Shown: positions 43,822-53,242, counted from the first letter of the stretch. The stretch is DNA of 64,000 bases from Streptomyces sp. YIM 130001 (GCF_003574445.1 NZ_KZ984561.1:185820-249819); one strand, 5' to 3'. Made by a program: numbers and translations. The notes: generated from the letters alone by a model not told the origin.

Positions 43822-43848
43822 CTCAAGGAACCCTAGGTACGTTCCTTG
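43822..43848. promoter_or_regulatory. Inverted repeat CAAGGAAC / GTTCCTTG
   Basis: Perfect 8-bp arms with a 9-bp spacer that contains CCTAGG. The half-site plus AGGTAC (as CTCAAGGAAC...AGGTAC) recurs upstream of the SARP gene 61670-62491 on the opposite strand at about 62572-62590. Suggests a shared regulator. Confidence 0.45.
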
Positions 43849-43999
43849 AAAAGTTTCGCCGGAACTGCCTCGGCAGCGGCACAACGGAATTCATGAAGAA
43901 ACCCCTCTCCGGGCCCGCTCAAGCGTTCCCCGAGGGGCACCGGCCGCAAGGAGCGCACACCGCGGCCTCGAGGGATTTCTGCGTCATGAAGGAGTTTCG

Positions 44000-44629
44000 A
44001 TGAAGCCACACCCCTGCCCGCGGCGGCATGCACGGGGAGAGAACCCGGCGGGCGACCCCCCGCTGTGCACGTCCTGCATCCGCCAGGTGGAGCGTCACCT
44101 GCGGCTGCTGCCGGCGCTCCACCAGGAGTGCCTGCACCAGGTCTCCCCCACGTCCCGTCGCACCAACCCGACGAAGGTGTCGGGCAGTCGCAGGCGTGAG
44201 GTGCTGAACGTGGCCGTGCTCGACACCCGGCACGACGTGCTCGCCACACTCGGCTCCTGGTCGGACCTGGTCGTCCAGGAGCTGTCGGTGACCGCTCCGC
44301 GCCGTGACGTGTCGCAGCTCTCGCAGTTCCTGCTGCACCATCTGAACTGGCTTGCCGAGCAATTCCCGGCAGCCGACTTCGCGGACGAGGTGGAAGAACT
44401 CATCGCGCAACTGCGCAGCACCATAGACCCCGATATCCGGAATACCGGCTCGTACGGAAGACCCTGTGTCGTACCGGACTGTGACGGGTCAATAAACCCT
44501 GAACAGACACGTCACGGCGCAGGCAGGGCCGCCAGCATCGACTGTTCTGCAGGCCATTCCTGGGAAATTCATGAATTGCTGAACATACGGCAGCTCATGG
44601 AACAGCAGCGAGAGGATGTCACCGCATGA
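44000..44629 (+). CDS. OvmZ-like protein
   Basis: 209 aa. Contains a Cys pair near the N-terminus (LCTSCIRQVERHLRLLPALH), a helical middle (LSQFLLHHLNWLAEQFPAADF) and further Cys/His residues near the C-terminus (RPCVVPDCDGS, DCSAGHSWEIHELL), so a zinc-binding role is likely. This layout, immediately followed by a small HTH protein overlapping by 4 bp, matches the OvmZ/OvmW pairs that occur in Streptomyces antibiotic clusters such as oviedomycin. Their biochemical function is not established; regulation is suspected. AAGGAG precedes the ATG. A SARP-type repeat lies upstream. Confidence 0.75.
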   Translation: MKPHPCPRRHARGENPAGDPPLCTSCIRQVERHLRLLPALHQECLHQVSPTSRRTNPTKVSGSRRREVLNVAVLDTRHDVLATLGSWSDLVVQELSVTAPRRDVSQLSQFLLHHLNWLAEQFPAADFADEVEELIAQLRSTIDPDIRNTGSYGRPCVVPDCDGSINPEQTRHGAGRAASIDCSAGHSWEIHELLNIRQLMEQQREDVTA

Positions 44630-44877
44630 TCAGGCCACCGCACCACCGGCTCGTCCCCACCAATGTCGCGGCACTCGCCGTGGGCGTCTCCGAAGCGACC
44701 ATCCGCAAGTGGGTGAGCCGCGGGAAGATCACCCGCTACGGGGCGCCCAACTGCCCCTCGACGTTCGACATCGAGGAGCTCACCCGCATCACCGTGCAGC
44801 GCGGCGCGGTGCGTTCCTCCGCCTGCCGTGTCAGTGGCGGCGCCGGCGCCACGAAGGTGCCTGCCGCCGCCCGTTGA
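44626..44877 (+). CDS. OvmW-like small MerR-type HTH protein
   Basis: 83 aa. A single winged-HTH of the MerR/excisionase type: TNVAALAVGVSEATIRKWVSRGKITRYG, followed by TFDIEELTRI. The start codon overlaps the ovmZ-like stop (ATGA), so the two are translationally coupled. In phage- and actinomycete-derived systems such short proteins bind DNA directly; here it is probably part of the OvmZ/OvmW regulatory pair. Confidence 0.78.
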   Translation: MIRPPHHRLVPTNVAALAVGVSEATIRKWVSRGKITRYGAPNCPSTFDIEELTRITVQRGAVRSSACRVSGGAGATKVPAAAR

Positions 44878-45462
44878 CGCACCGGAATCGGTCCGCGCGC
44901 CCGGTCCCGCTCCCGCGCGGCGCTGGTGCGACGCATCCGCGGCGCACGCCGCCCCACCACGTTCGGTGGCTCACTTCACCCATCGGCCCACTCGGCTCGA
45001 GGAACTGCAGATGTCGCTCTCACCGCACCCCCGTTTCGACCGAACTCCGGTCGCAGTCACGGCAGTCCGGCTGCCGCGGCCACCGGCCCGCACGGACCGG
45101 ACCACCGGCTCACGTGCACAAACTCTCCGGGCGGTCCGCTCCATGTCCGGCCCGGACGGCACGTACCCGAAAGACGACCCGCCTCCCCCGTATCCGACGG
45201 GACCCGACGCGGCGGCGTGAGCAGCGATCACCATGACCAGCGCTTCCGCAGGTCCCACAGCGCCGGCCCCTGTCGCGGCGACCGCGCCCGGGGCAGGCAC
45301 GTCCGCCAGGCCGGCACACGTCCGGGCCCAGGCGGCCGGTCCGTCGCACTTCCGCAGGCAAGCGCAGCGGGGAGCGTTCCGCACCCGGCGTGCACTCCAT
45401 TCGTTCCTGGACATCCGGCCGATGCAATCACCACGCAGAAGAGACAAGGGGAGCTGAGTGCG
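44878..45462. other. 585-bp region upstream of the mevalonate operon
   Basis: No supported gene on either strand; open frames are Arg/Pro/Thr-rich and lack ribosome-binding sites. Should contain the mevalonate operon promoter, but I could not identify a convincing one. Confidence 0.4.
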
Positions 45463-46467
45463 TTGACTCTACGGACCACGGTGGAGGGGGTTTCCGAAGA
45501 CAGCCGCGCCCGCTCTGTCGGCATCGGCCGGGCCCATGCCAAGGCGATCCTGCTGGGCGAACACTCGGTCGTCTACGGGGCTCCCGCGCTCGCCCTGCCG
45601 ATCCCCCAGCTCACGGCCACGGCCAGTGCCGGATGGTCCTCCCACCGCGCCGACAGCCAAGGCAACCTGTCCTTCACCATGACGGGTTCGGCCTCCCGGG
45701 CGGTCGTCACCCGCGCGTCGGACGGCCTGCAGCAGCTGGCCGCCGCGTTCAAGCAGCGCATGCGCGTACCGGGCAGCCCGCATCTGGATGTGATCCTGGA
45801 CGGCGCCATCCCGCCGGGCCGTGGCCTCGGGTCGAGCGCCGCGAACTCGCGGGCGATCGTCCTCGCGCTCGCCGACCTCTTCGGCCGAAGGCTCTCGGAC
45901 GACACCGCCTTCGACCTGGTGCAGACCGCCGAGAACCTGACGCACGGCCGGGCTAGCGGCGTCGATGCCCGCACCGTCGGTGCCTCGCGGCCGCTGCGCT
46001 TCCAGGCGGGCACCGTGCAGCAACTCGCCATCGGCTGCGAGGGGTTGTTCATCATCGCCGACAGCGGCGTCGCCGGCAGCACGAAGGAGGCCGTCGACCT
46101 GCTGCGCGACGACTTCGGCCGCCGCCCCGGCGCACAGGACGCCTTCCTGCGCCGGGCGACCGACCTCACCGAGGACGCCACCCGCGCGCTCGCCGACGGC
46201 CGCATCGAGGATCTGGGCGCCCAACTGACCACCTATCACGGCCTGTTGCGCGATGTGGGGCTCAGTGTCGACCGGATCGAGGCGATGGTCGCCGCCGCGC
46301 AGGCGGCGGGCAGCCTCGGGACCAAGATCACCGGCGGCGGCCTCGGAGGCTGCGTCCTCGCCCTGACCCGTACGGATCAGGCCCGCGAGGTCACCCGCGA
46401 ACTCCACGAAGCCGGTGCCGTGCAGACCTGGGTCGTACCGCTGAGGAAGGTCCACCATCATGTCTGA
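45463..46467 (+). CDS. Mevalonate kinase
   Basis: 334 aa GHMP kinase, phosphorylating mevalonate to 5-phosphomevalonate. Motif 1 is KAILLGEHSVVYGAPALALP, motif 2 PPGRGLGSSAANS, motif 3 KITGGGLGGCVLAL. The sequence closely resembles the CL190-type enzyme in its N-terminus (ELSALTL...ARSVGIGRAHAKAILLGEH). The CL190 protein is remembered as starting a few residues upstream at a Met-Gln-Lys; here that codon is ACG, so the TTG at 45463 with GGGGAG 9 nt upstream is taken as start. First gene of a seven-gene mevalonate unit; overlaps the next gene by 8 bp. Confidence 0.9.
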   Translation: MTLRTTVEGVSEDSRARSVGIGRAHAKAILLGEHSVVYGAPALALPIPQLTATASAGWSSHRADSQGNLSFTMTGSASRAVVTRASDGLQQLAAAFKQRMRVPGSPHLDVILDGAIPPGRGLGSSAANSRAIVLALADLFGRRLSDDTAFDLVQTAENLTHGRASGVDARTVGASRPLRFQAGTVQQLAIGCEGLFIIADSGVAGSTKEAVDLLRDDFGRRPGAQDAFLRRATDLTEDATRALADGRIEDLGAQLTTYHGLLRDVGLSVDRIEAMVAAAQAAGSLGTKITGGGLGGCVLALTRTDQAREVTRELHEAGAVQTWVVPLRKVHHHV

Positions 46468-47512
46468 GCAGCAGGCCACCGTCCTGCCCGAGCGCGGGCA
46501 CCAGGCCGTCGACGAGGCGACCGCCGTGGCGCACCCGAACATCGCGCTGATCAAGTACTGGGGCAAGAGCGACGAGAAACTCTTCCTCCCGCGCACCTCC
46601 AGCCTGTCGATGACGCTGGACATCTTCCCCACGACCACGCGCGTCGGCCTCGACGCCGGGGCGCGCGAGGATGCGGTGACGTTCAACGGCGCCGCCGCCA
46701 CCGGCGATGCCCTGCGGCGCATCTCCGCCTTCCTCGACCTGGTGCGGGAGCGGGCGGGCGTGACGCACCGCGCCGTCGTGGACACCGAGAACGCCGTGCC
46801 CACCGGCGCCGGTCTCGCCTCCTCCGCGAGCGGTTTCGCCGCACTCGCCGTGGCCGCCGCCCGCGCGTACGGGCTCGACCTGGACGCGACCGCGCTGTCC
46901 CGGCTCGCCCGGCGCGGCTCGGGTTCGGCGTCCCGGTCGCTCTTCGGCGGCTTCGCCGTCTGGCACGCCGGCGACCACCGGCGCCCCGCCGCCGAGGCCG
47001 ACCTCACCTCCTACGCCGAACCCGTCCCGGCACGGGGCATCGACCCCGCACTCGTCGTCGCGGTGGTCAACGCGGGCCCCAAGGACATCTCGAGCCGCGC
47101 CGCCATGCGCCACACCGTCGACACCTCGCCGCTGTACGAGCCGTGGGCCCGGTCCAGCCGCGCCGACCTCACCACCATGCATGCGGCCCTGGCGCAAGGC
47201 GACTTCACGGCCGTCGGCGAGATCGCGGAACACAATGCCCTCGGCATGCACGCGACGATGCTGGCCGCCCGTCCGGCCGTGCGCTATCTCTCGCCCGCCA
47301 CGCTCACCGTTCTCGACAGCGTGCAGCAGCTGCGGCGCGACGGCATCGCCGCCTACGCCACCATGGACGCCGGCCCGAACGTCAAGGTGCTCTGCCCACG
47401 GGCGGATGCGGCCACGGTGGCCTCGGTCGTGGGCGAGGCAGCGCCGGCCTGCCAGGTGCACGTCGCCGGGCCGGGCCCGGGCGCCCGGCTCATCGAGGGG
47501 CCGCAACGATGA
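46460..47512 (+). CDS. Diphosphomevalonate decarboxylase
   Basis: 350 aa GHMP-fold enzyme turning 5-diphosphomevalonate into IPP with ATP. Signature NIALIKYWGKSD, motif 2 PTGAGLASSASGFAALA and the RRGSGSASRSLFGGF segment are diagnostic. ATG has GGAAGG upstream and lies 8 bp inside the end of the mevalonate kinase gene; its stop overlaps the next start (ATGA). Cytoplasmic. Confidence 0.94.
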   Translation: MSEQQATVLPERGHQAVDEATAVAHPNIALIKYWGKSDEKLFLPRTSSLSMTLDIFPTTTRVGLDAGAREDAVTFNGAAATGDALRRISAFLDLVRERAGVTHRAVVDTENAVPTGAGLASSASGFAALAVAAARAYGLDLDATALSRLARRGSGSASRSLFGGFAVWHAGDHRRPAAEADLTSYAEPVPARGIDPALVVAVVNAGPKDISSRAAMRHTVDTSPLYEPWARSSRADLTTMHAALAQGDFTAVGEIAEHNALGMHATMLAARPAVRYLSPATLTVLDSVQQLRRDGIAAYATMDAGPNVKVLCPRADAATVASVVGEAAPACQVHVAGPGPGARLIEGPQR

Positions 47513-48624
47513 GCTCCGCCCCGGCCGTCGTGCGTCGCGCGCCCGGCAAGCTCTTCGTCGCCGGCGAGTACGCGGTGGTGGAGCCCGGCCACTCGGCCCT
47601 CCTGGTCGCGGTGGACCGCTACGTCACCGTCACCGCCACCGCGGCCGCCCGTCCCGGCGTGACGGTCTCCTCCGACCTGGGGCCGCACGAAGTGCACTGG
47701 ACGTGGCGCGACGGCACGTTGCGCCTGAGCGGTCCCGGCGACGAGAGCGGCCTGCGCGAGAAGCTCGTGCACGTCCTGTCCGCGGTCGAGACCGTGCACA
47801 CGCTGCTCGCCGAACACGGGCTCCCCGCACCGCAGTTGGCCCTGACCGTACGGAGCGACCTGCACGAGGGCGGCCGGAAGTTCGGGCTCGGCTCCAGCGG
47901 GGCCGTGACCGTGGCGACCATCGAGGCCGTCGCCGAGGTCTGCGAACTCGCCCTCACCCGGGAGCAGGTGTTCCGCCTCGCTCTCGTCACCGGCGCCGGG
48001 ATCGACATCAAGGGCTCCGGCGGCGACCTGGCCGCCGCCGTCTGGGGCGGCTGGCTGGCCTACCGGGCACCGGATCGCGCCCACGTCCTCGACCTGGTCC
48101 ACGAGCGGGGCATCGGCCACACGCTGCGTGCGCCCTGGCCCGGCTTCCAGGCGCGCCCACTTCCGCCACCGGCCGGGTTGAGCCTGGAGGTCGGCTGGAC
48201 CGGCACCCCGGCCTCCACCACGTCACTCGTGGCGGACCTGCACCGAAGGACCTGGCGTGGCACCCCGACACACGAGAGGTTCCTGGCCGCTTCCGCCGAG
48301 TTCGTCGACGCCGCGGCGGCCGCCATCGAGGCCGGTGACGCGCCGGGCGTGCAGCAGCAGATCCGGCGGGCCCGGCAGGAACTGTCCCACCTGGACGACG
48401 CAGTGGGACTCGGCATCTTCACACCGCAACTGACAGCCCTGTGCTCCATCGCCGAAGCCGACGGCGGAGCCGCCAAACCCTCCGGCGCCGGCGGCGGCGA
48501 CTGCGGCATCGCGCTGTTCGCCACCGACGCCCCGGACCACATCGCGCACGTACGTGACCGCTGGGCCGCGGCCGGGGTCACTCCCCTGCCCGTGAGTCCC
48601 GCTGTGAAAGGGATCGAGGAATGA
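47509..48624 (+). CDS. Phosphomevalonate kinase
   Basis: 371 aa GHMP kinase. Motif 1 RRAPGKLFVAGEYAVVEPGH, motif 2 FGLGSSGAVTVAT, motif 3 KPSGAGGGDCGIAL. Converts 5-phosphomevalonate to the diphosphate. Translationally coupled on both sides by 4-bp overlaps (ATGA with the decarboxylase, and with the isomerase). Confidence 0.93.
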   Translation: MSSAPAVVRRAPGKLFVAGEYAVVEPGHSALLVAVDRYVTVTATAAARPGVTVSSDLGPHEVHWTWRDGTLRLSGPGDESGLREKLVHVLSAVETVHTLLAEHGLPAPQLALTVRSDLHEGGRKFGLGSSGAVTVATIEAVAEVCELALTREQVFRLALVTGAGIDIKGSGGDLAAAVWGGWLAYRAPDRAHVLDLVHERGIGHTLRAPWPGFQARPLPPPAGLSLEVGWTGTPASTTSLVADLHRRTWRGTPTHERFLAASAEFVDAAAAAIEAGDAPGVQQQIRRARQELSHLDDAVGLGIFTPQLTALCSIAEADGGAAKPSGAGGGDCGIALFATDAPDHIAHVRDRWAAAGVTPLPVSPAVKGIEE

Positions 48625-49712
48625 GCGCTCGACGCAAGGACGACCACGTCCGGCTCGCCATGGAACAGGCACACGCGCACGACGGACACAACCAGTTCGA
48701 CGACGTGTCCTTCGTGCACCACGCGCTGGCCGGCATCGACCGGCCCGACGTGTCCCTGGCCACGACCTTCGCCGGCATCCACTGGAACGCGCCGCTCTAC
48801 ATCAACGCGATGACCGGCGGCAGCCCCAAGACCGGCGCCATCAACCGCGACCTGGCCACCGCCGCACGCGAGACGGGCCTGGCCATCGCCTCCGGCTCCA
48901 TGCACGCCTACTTCAAGGACCCGTCCTGCGCGGAGACCTTCCGCGTACTGCGCACGGAGAACCCGCACGGGTTCGTGATGGCCAACGTCAACGCCACGGC
49001 GTCGGTCGACAACGCACAGCGCGCCATCGACCTGATCGAGGCCGACGCGCTGCAGATCCACGTCAACACCGCGCAGGAGACCCCGATGCCGGAGGGCGAC
49101 CGCTCCTTCGGCTCCTGGGCGACGCAGATCGAGCGGATCGCGGCGGCGGTCGCGGTTCCCGTCATCGTCAAGGAGGTGGGCAACGGCCTGAGCCGGCAGA
49201 CCATCCTGGCGCTGCCCGGCCTGGGGGTCCGGGTCGCGGACGTCAGCGGCCGCGGCGGCACCGACTTCGCACGCATCGAGAACGGCCGGCGCGACCTCGC
49301 CGACTACGCGTTCCTGCACGACTGGGGCCAGTCGACCGCCGCATGTCTCCTGGACGCGCAGGACGTCGGCCTCCCGGTCCTCGCGTCCGGCGGTGTCCGC
49401 AACGCACTCGACGTCGTCCGCTCACTGGCCCTCGGCGCCTCGGCCGTCGGCTCCTCCGGCGGCTTCCTGCGCACCCTGCTCGACGCCGACGTGGCGACGC
49501 TGATCGGCAAGATCTCCACCTGGCTCGACCAGGTGGCCGCCCTGCAGACCATGCTCGGCGCCCGCTCCCCGGCCGAGCTTGCGCAGTGCGATCTGCAGGT
49601 CCACCGCGAACTGCGGGACTTCTGCCTGGATCGCGGCATCGACACCCAGCGCCTCGCCCAGCGTTCCAGCTCCATCGACACCCTCCACGAGATGACGGGA
49701 AGCACACGATGA
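48621..49712 (+). CDS. fni: Type 2 isopentenyl diphosphate isomerase (FMN-dependent)
   Basis: 363 aa TIM-barrel flavoenzyme converting IPP to DMAPP with reduced FMN and Mg2+. Seen: the N-terminal RKDDHVRLAMEQ, INAMTGGSPKTG, the QIHVNTAQE strand, VIVKEVGNGLS, ASGGVRNALD and GSSGGFLR phosphate loops. Supplies the DMAPP starter for the prenyl synthases and possibly directly for an ABBA enzyme. Overlaps its neighbours by 4 bp at each end. Confidence 0.94.
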   Translation: MSARRKDDHVRLAMEQAHAHDGHNQFDDVSFVHHALAGIDRPDVSLATTFAGIHWNAPLYINAMTGGSPKTGAINRDLATAARETGLAIASGSMHAYFKDPSCAETFRVLRTENPHGFVMANVNATASVDNAQRAIDLIEADALQIHVNTAQETPMPEGDRSFGSWATQIERIAAAVAVPVIVKEVGNGLSRQTILALPGLGVRVADVSGRGGTDFARIENGRRDLADYAFLHDWGQSTAACLLDAQDVGLPVLASGGVRNALDVVRSLALGASAVGSSGGFLRTLLDADVATLIGKISTWLDQVAALQTMLGARSPAELAQCDLQVHRELRDFCLDRGIDTQRLAQRSSSIDTLHEMTGSTR

Positions 49713-50779
49713 CCGAAGCACACGCCATTGCCGGTGTCCCGATGCGATGGATCGGCCCGCTGCGCATCTCGGGCAACGTCGCCACCACCGAGACACATGT
49801 CCCGCTGGCCACCTACGAATCACCCCTGTGGCCCTCCGTGGGCCGCGGCGCGAAGGTCTCCCGCCTGGCGGAGAAGGGCATCGTCGCCACCCTCGTGGAC
49901 GAGCGTATGACCCGCTCCGTCCTGGTGGAGGCCACCGACGCGCTCACCGCCCTCACCGCCGCACGGAGCATCGAGGCCCGGATCGACGAGCTGCGCGACG
50001 TGGTGCGCACCTGCAGCCGGTTCGCCGAACTGCTCACCATCCGGCACGAGATCTCCTCCAACCTGCTGTTCCTGCGCTTCGAGTTCAGCACCGGGGACGC
50101 CTCCGGACACAACATGGCGACCCTCGCGTCCGACACGCTCCTGAAGCACCTGCTCGAGACGGTGCCGGGCATCTCCTACGGGTCGATCTCCGCGAACTAC
50201 TGCACGGACAAGAAGGCCACCGCCATCAACGGCATCCTCGGCCGCGGCAAGAACGTCGTCACCGAGCTGCTCGTACCGCGCGACGTGGTCACCGACGTCC
50301 TGCACACCACGGCGGCCAAGATCGTCGAGCTGAACGTCCGCAAGAACCTCCTCGGCACCCTGCTCGCGGGCGGGATCCGCTCGGCCAACGCCCACTACGC
50401 GAACATGCTGCTCGCCTTCTACCTGGCGACGGGCCAGGACGCCGCGAACATCGTCGAGGGCTCCCAGGGCATCGTCATGGCCGAGGACCGCGACGGCGAC
50501 CTGTACTTCTCCTGCAACCTGCCGAACCTGATCGTCGGCAGCGTCGGCAACGGCAAGGGCCTCGGCTTCGTGGAGACGAACCTGACCCGGCTCGGCTGCC
50601 GCGAGGACCGCATCCCCGGTGAGAACGCGCGGCGTCTAGCGGTCATCGCCGCCGCGACCGTGCTGTGCGGCGAGTTGTCGCTGCTCGCCGCACAGACCAA
50701 TCCCGGTGAACTGATGCGTGCACACGTCCAGTTGGAACGCGCGAACCCCGACCACAAGGCCGTCAAGGTAGGTGCATAG
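49709..50779 (+). CDS. HMG-CoA reductase (class I type, NADPH)
   Basis: 356 aa without the membrane anchor of eukaryotic enzymes. Conserved elements: the coenzyme-binding GDASGHNMATLASD, the catalytic lysine context NYCTDKKATAINGILGRGKNV, and GQDAANIVEGSQ carrying the catalytic Asp. Rate-controlling step from HMG-CoA to mevalonate. ATG overlaps the isomerase stop. The following HMG-CoA synthase starts 2 bp after its stop. Confidence 0.93.
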   Translation: MTEAHAIAGVPMRWIGPLRISGNVATTETHVPLATYESPLWPSVGRGAKVSRLAEKGIVATLVDERMTRSVLVEATDALTALTAARSIEARIDELRDVVRTCSRFAELLTIRHEISSNLLFLRFEFSTGDASGHNMATLASDTLLKHLLETVPGISYGSISANYCTDKKATAINGILGRGKNVVTELLVPRDVVTDVLHTTAAKIVELNVRKNLLGTLLAGGIRSANAHYANMLLAFYLATGQDAANIVEGSQGIVMAEDRDGDLYFSCNLPNLIVGSVGNGKGLGFVETNLTRLGCREDRIPGENARRLAVIAAATVLCGELSLLAAQTNPGELMRAHVQLERANPDHKAVKVGA

Positions 50780-50781
50780 CC

Positions 50782-51951
50782 ATGTCCATAGCCGTCGGAA
50801 TCCACGATCTGTCCTTCGCCACCGCGGAGTTCGTCCTCCCGCACGTCGCGCTCGCCGACCACAACGGCACCGACATCGACAAGTACCACCTGGGCATCGG
50901 ACAGGAGTCCATGAGTGTGCCCGCCGCCGACGAGGACATCGTCACGATGGCCGCCTCGGCGGCCGCACCGATCGTCGCCCGCCACGGAAGTGACCGCATC
51001 CGTACGGTCGTTTTCGCCACCGAGTCGTCCATCGACCAGGCGAAGTCGGCCGGTGTGTATGTGCACTCCCTGCTGGGACTGCCCTCGGCCAGTCGTGTCG
51101 TGGAACTCAAGCAGGCCTGCTACGGCGCCACGGCGGCGCTGCAGTTCGCCATCGGCCTGGTGCACCGCGACCCCGCGCAACAGGTGCTGGTGATCGCCAG
51201 TGACGTCTCCAAGTACGACCTGGACAGTCCCGGCGAGGCCACCCAGGGCGCCGCCGCGGTCGCCATGCTCGTCAGCGTCGACCCCGCGCTCGTGCGCATC
51301 GAGGACCCGTCCGGCCTCTTCACCGCCGACGTGATGGACTTCTGGCGGCCCAACTACCGCGACACCGCGCTGGTCGACGGCCAGGAGTCCATCGCGGCCT
51401 ACCTGCAGGCCGTCGAGGGCTGCTGGAAGGACCACACCGAGCAGGGCGGCAAGTCGCTCGACGAGTTCGCGGCGTTCGTCTACCACCAGCCGTTCACGAA
51501 GATGGCGTACAAGGCGCACCACCATCTGCTGAACACCAACGGACTCGACACCGACACGGCGGACATCACCCGTGCGGTCGGTCTGACCACCGCCTACAAC
51601 AAGGTGATCGGCAACAGCTACACCGCCTCCGTCTACCTTGCTCTGGCCGCACTCCTCGACCAGCACGAGGACCTCGCCGGCCGCTCCATCGGCTTCCTCA
51701 GCTACGGCTCCGGCAGTGTCGCCGAGTTCTTCGCCGGCACCGTCGCCGAGGACTACAAGAAGCACCTGCGCACCGAGGCGAACCACGAGGCGATCGCGCG
51801 GCGCAAGCCGGTCGACTACGCGGGCTACCGCGAGCTGCACCGTCAGAAGCTGCCCGCCGACGGCGGTTCGCACTCCACCCGTGAGCAGACCACGGGTTCC
51901 TTCCGGCTCGCCGGGATCAACAGCCACAAGCGTGTGTACACCACGCGCTGA
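50782..51951 (+). CDS. HMG-CoA synthase
   Basis: 389 aa thiolase-fold enzyme condensing acetyl-CoA with acetoacetyl-CoA. Catalytic residues by motif: Glu in FATESSIDQAKS, Cys in ELKQACYGATAAL and His in FVYHQPFTKM. Last gene of the tightly coupled part of the operon; a strong terminator follows. Confidence 0.94.
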   Translation: MSIAVGIHDLSFATAEFVLPHVALADHNGTDIDKYHLGIGQESMSVPAADEDIVTMAASAAAPIVARHGSDRIRTVVFATESSIDQAKSAGVYVHSLLGLPSASRVVELKQACYGATAALQFAIGLVHRDPAQQVLVIASDVSKYDLDSPGEATQGAAAVAMLVSVDPALVRIEDPSGLFTADVMDFWRPNYRDTALVDGQESIAAYLQAVEGCWKDHTEQGGKSLDEFAAFVYHQPFTKMAYKAHHHLLNTNGLDTDTADITRAVGLTTAYNKVIGNSYTASVYLALAALLDQHEDLAGRSIGFLSYGSGSVAEFFAGTVAEDYKKHLRTEANHEAIARRKPVDYAGYRELHRQKLPADGGSHSTREQTTGSFRLAGINSHKRVYTTR

Positions 51952-51963
51952 GCGCACCGTGCA

Positions 51964-52008
51964 GCCCCGGAGGGTGGGCGGCCAGGACGGCCGCCCACCC
52001 TCCGGGGC
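51964..52008 (+). terminator. Strong terminator after HMG-CoA synthase
   Basis: Perfect 20-bp arms (51964-51983 / 51989-52008) with a 5-nt loop, inside the mevalonate gene block and before the NphT7-like gene, so the last gene may be partly uncoupled from the rest. Confidence 0.85.
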
Positions 52009-52075
52009 CCCGCCGGCCGCTCCGCGCCGGCCCGAATTCCGCTGACCACAGACCATTTGAGGGGAGGGCACGCCC

Positions 52076-53110
52076 ATGAACGACCTGAGCGGCCTCAGCA
52101 CCGGCACGTCCGGGCCGGACCGGATCGTCCCCCATATCGACGTCAGAATCCTCGGTACCGGCACCTGCGTGCCGGATCGGATCGTCTCCAACGACGAAGT
52201 CGGCGGTCCGGCCGGCGTCGACGACGCGTGGATCACCCGAAAGACCGGCATCCGCGAACGCCGCTGGGCCGCCCCCGAGCAGGCCACGTCCGACCTCGCC
52301 ACGGCCGCGGCCCGCTCCGCGATGCAGGCCGCCGGCATCACGGCCGAACAGCTCTCCGTGATCGCGGTGGCCACCTCCACCCCGGACCGGCCCCAGCCAC
52401 CCACGGCGGCCTACGTCCAGCAGAACCTCGGGGCGTCCGGCACGGCGGCGTTCGACGTCAACGCGGTCTGCTCCGGGACCGTGTTCGCCCTTTCGGCCGT
52501 CGGCAGCGTCATCCTGCGCCGCGGCGGCTACGCGCTCGTCATCGGTGCGGACGTCTACTCCCGCATCCTGAACCCGGCCGACCGCAAGACCGTCGTCCTG
52601 TTCGGTGACGGCGCCGGCGCCATGGTGCTCGGCACCACCGACCGCGGCCCGCTGGTGCGGCACGTCGCCCTGCACACCTTCGGCGAACTGTCGCACCTGA
52701 TCCAGGTGCCCGCGGGCGGCAGCCGGCAGCCCCTCGACCGGGCGGGGCTCGACGACGGGCTGCAGTACTTCGCGATGGACGGGCGCGAGGTGCGCCGTTT
52801 CGTTGTCGAGCAACTGCCGCAGATGGTGAAGGGCTTCCTGCACGAGGCCGGCGTCGAGCGCACGGACATCAGCCACTTCGTGCCGCACCAGGCCAACAGC
52901 GTGATGCTCGACGAGGTCCTGCCGGAACTGGGCCTGCCGCGCGCCACCATGCACCGCACGGTGACGCACTACGGCAACACCGGGGCCGCCTCCATCCCGA
53001 TCACACTGGACGCGGCCGCACGCGAGGGCGCCTTCCGCCCGGGCGAGTTGATCTTGCTGGCCGGCTTCGGCGGCGGCATGGCCGCGAGCTTCGCACTGGT
53101 GGAGTGGTGA
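52076..53110 (+). CDS. KAS III-like acetoacetyl-CoA synthase (NphT7-type)
   Basis: 344 aa. Triad Cys132 (NAVCSGTVFAL), His271 (FVPHQANSVMLDE) and Asn301 (HYGNTGAAS). NphT7 makes acetoacetyl-CoA from acetyl-CoA and malonyl-CoA, giving the mevalonate route an irreversible first step; this protein shares its signature stretches (STPDRPQPPTAAYVQ, YSRILNPADRKTVVLFGDG) and its position after HMG-CoA synthase. It has about 20 extra N-terminal residues before the fold starts at VRILGTG. GGGGAGGG precedes the ATG. A terminator separates it from HMG-CoA synthase. Confidence 0.93.
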   Translation: MNDLSGLSTGTSGPDRIVPHIDVRILGTGTCVPDRIVSNDEVGGPAGVDDAWITRKTGIRERRWAAPEQATSDLATAAARSAMQAAGITAEQLSVIAVATSTPDRPQPPTAAYVQQNLGASGTAAFDVNAVCSGTVFALSAVGSVILRRGGYALVIGADVYSRILNPADRKTVVLFGDGAGAMVLGTTDRGPLVRHVALHTFGELSHLIQVPAGGSRQPLDRAGLDDGLQYFAMDGREVRRFVVEQLPQMVKGFLHEAGVERTDISHFVPHQANSVMLDEVLPELGLPRATMHRTVTHYGNTGAASIPITLDAAAREGAFRPGELILLAGFGGGMAASFALVEW

Positions 53111-53156
53111 GCCGACCTCCGCCGGCGGCACCGCGTCCGAGGCTCCGCCGACTCAG

Positions 53157-53182
53157 GCGCGTGGGGCACCCGCCCCACGCGC
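53157..53182 (+). terminator. Hairpin terminator after the NphT7-like gene
   Basis: 10-bp arms GCGCGTGGGG / CCCCACGCGC with a 6-nt loop. Confidence 0.65.
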
Positions 53183-53242
53183 ACCGCCCCCGAACGCCGG
53201 CCCGCTCCGGCCGGCCGACGGCCAGAACCAGGACGCTCCCCC

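Larger units (their letters stand above)
43667..43999. other. Divergent regulatory region between creE-like gene and ovmZ-like gene
   Basis: 333 bp, AT-richer than average, no gene. Holds a SARP-type repeat (43753-43781) and a large dyad (43822-43848). Confidence 0.5.

Noticed and set aside
44878..45462. Several small frames before the mevalonate operon
   Set aside because: Arg/Pro/Ala-rich, no ribosome-binding site, no conserved feature.
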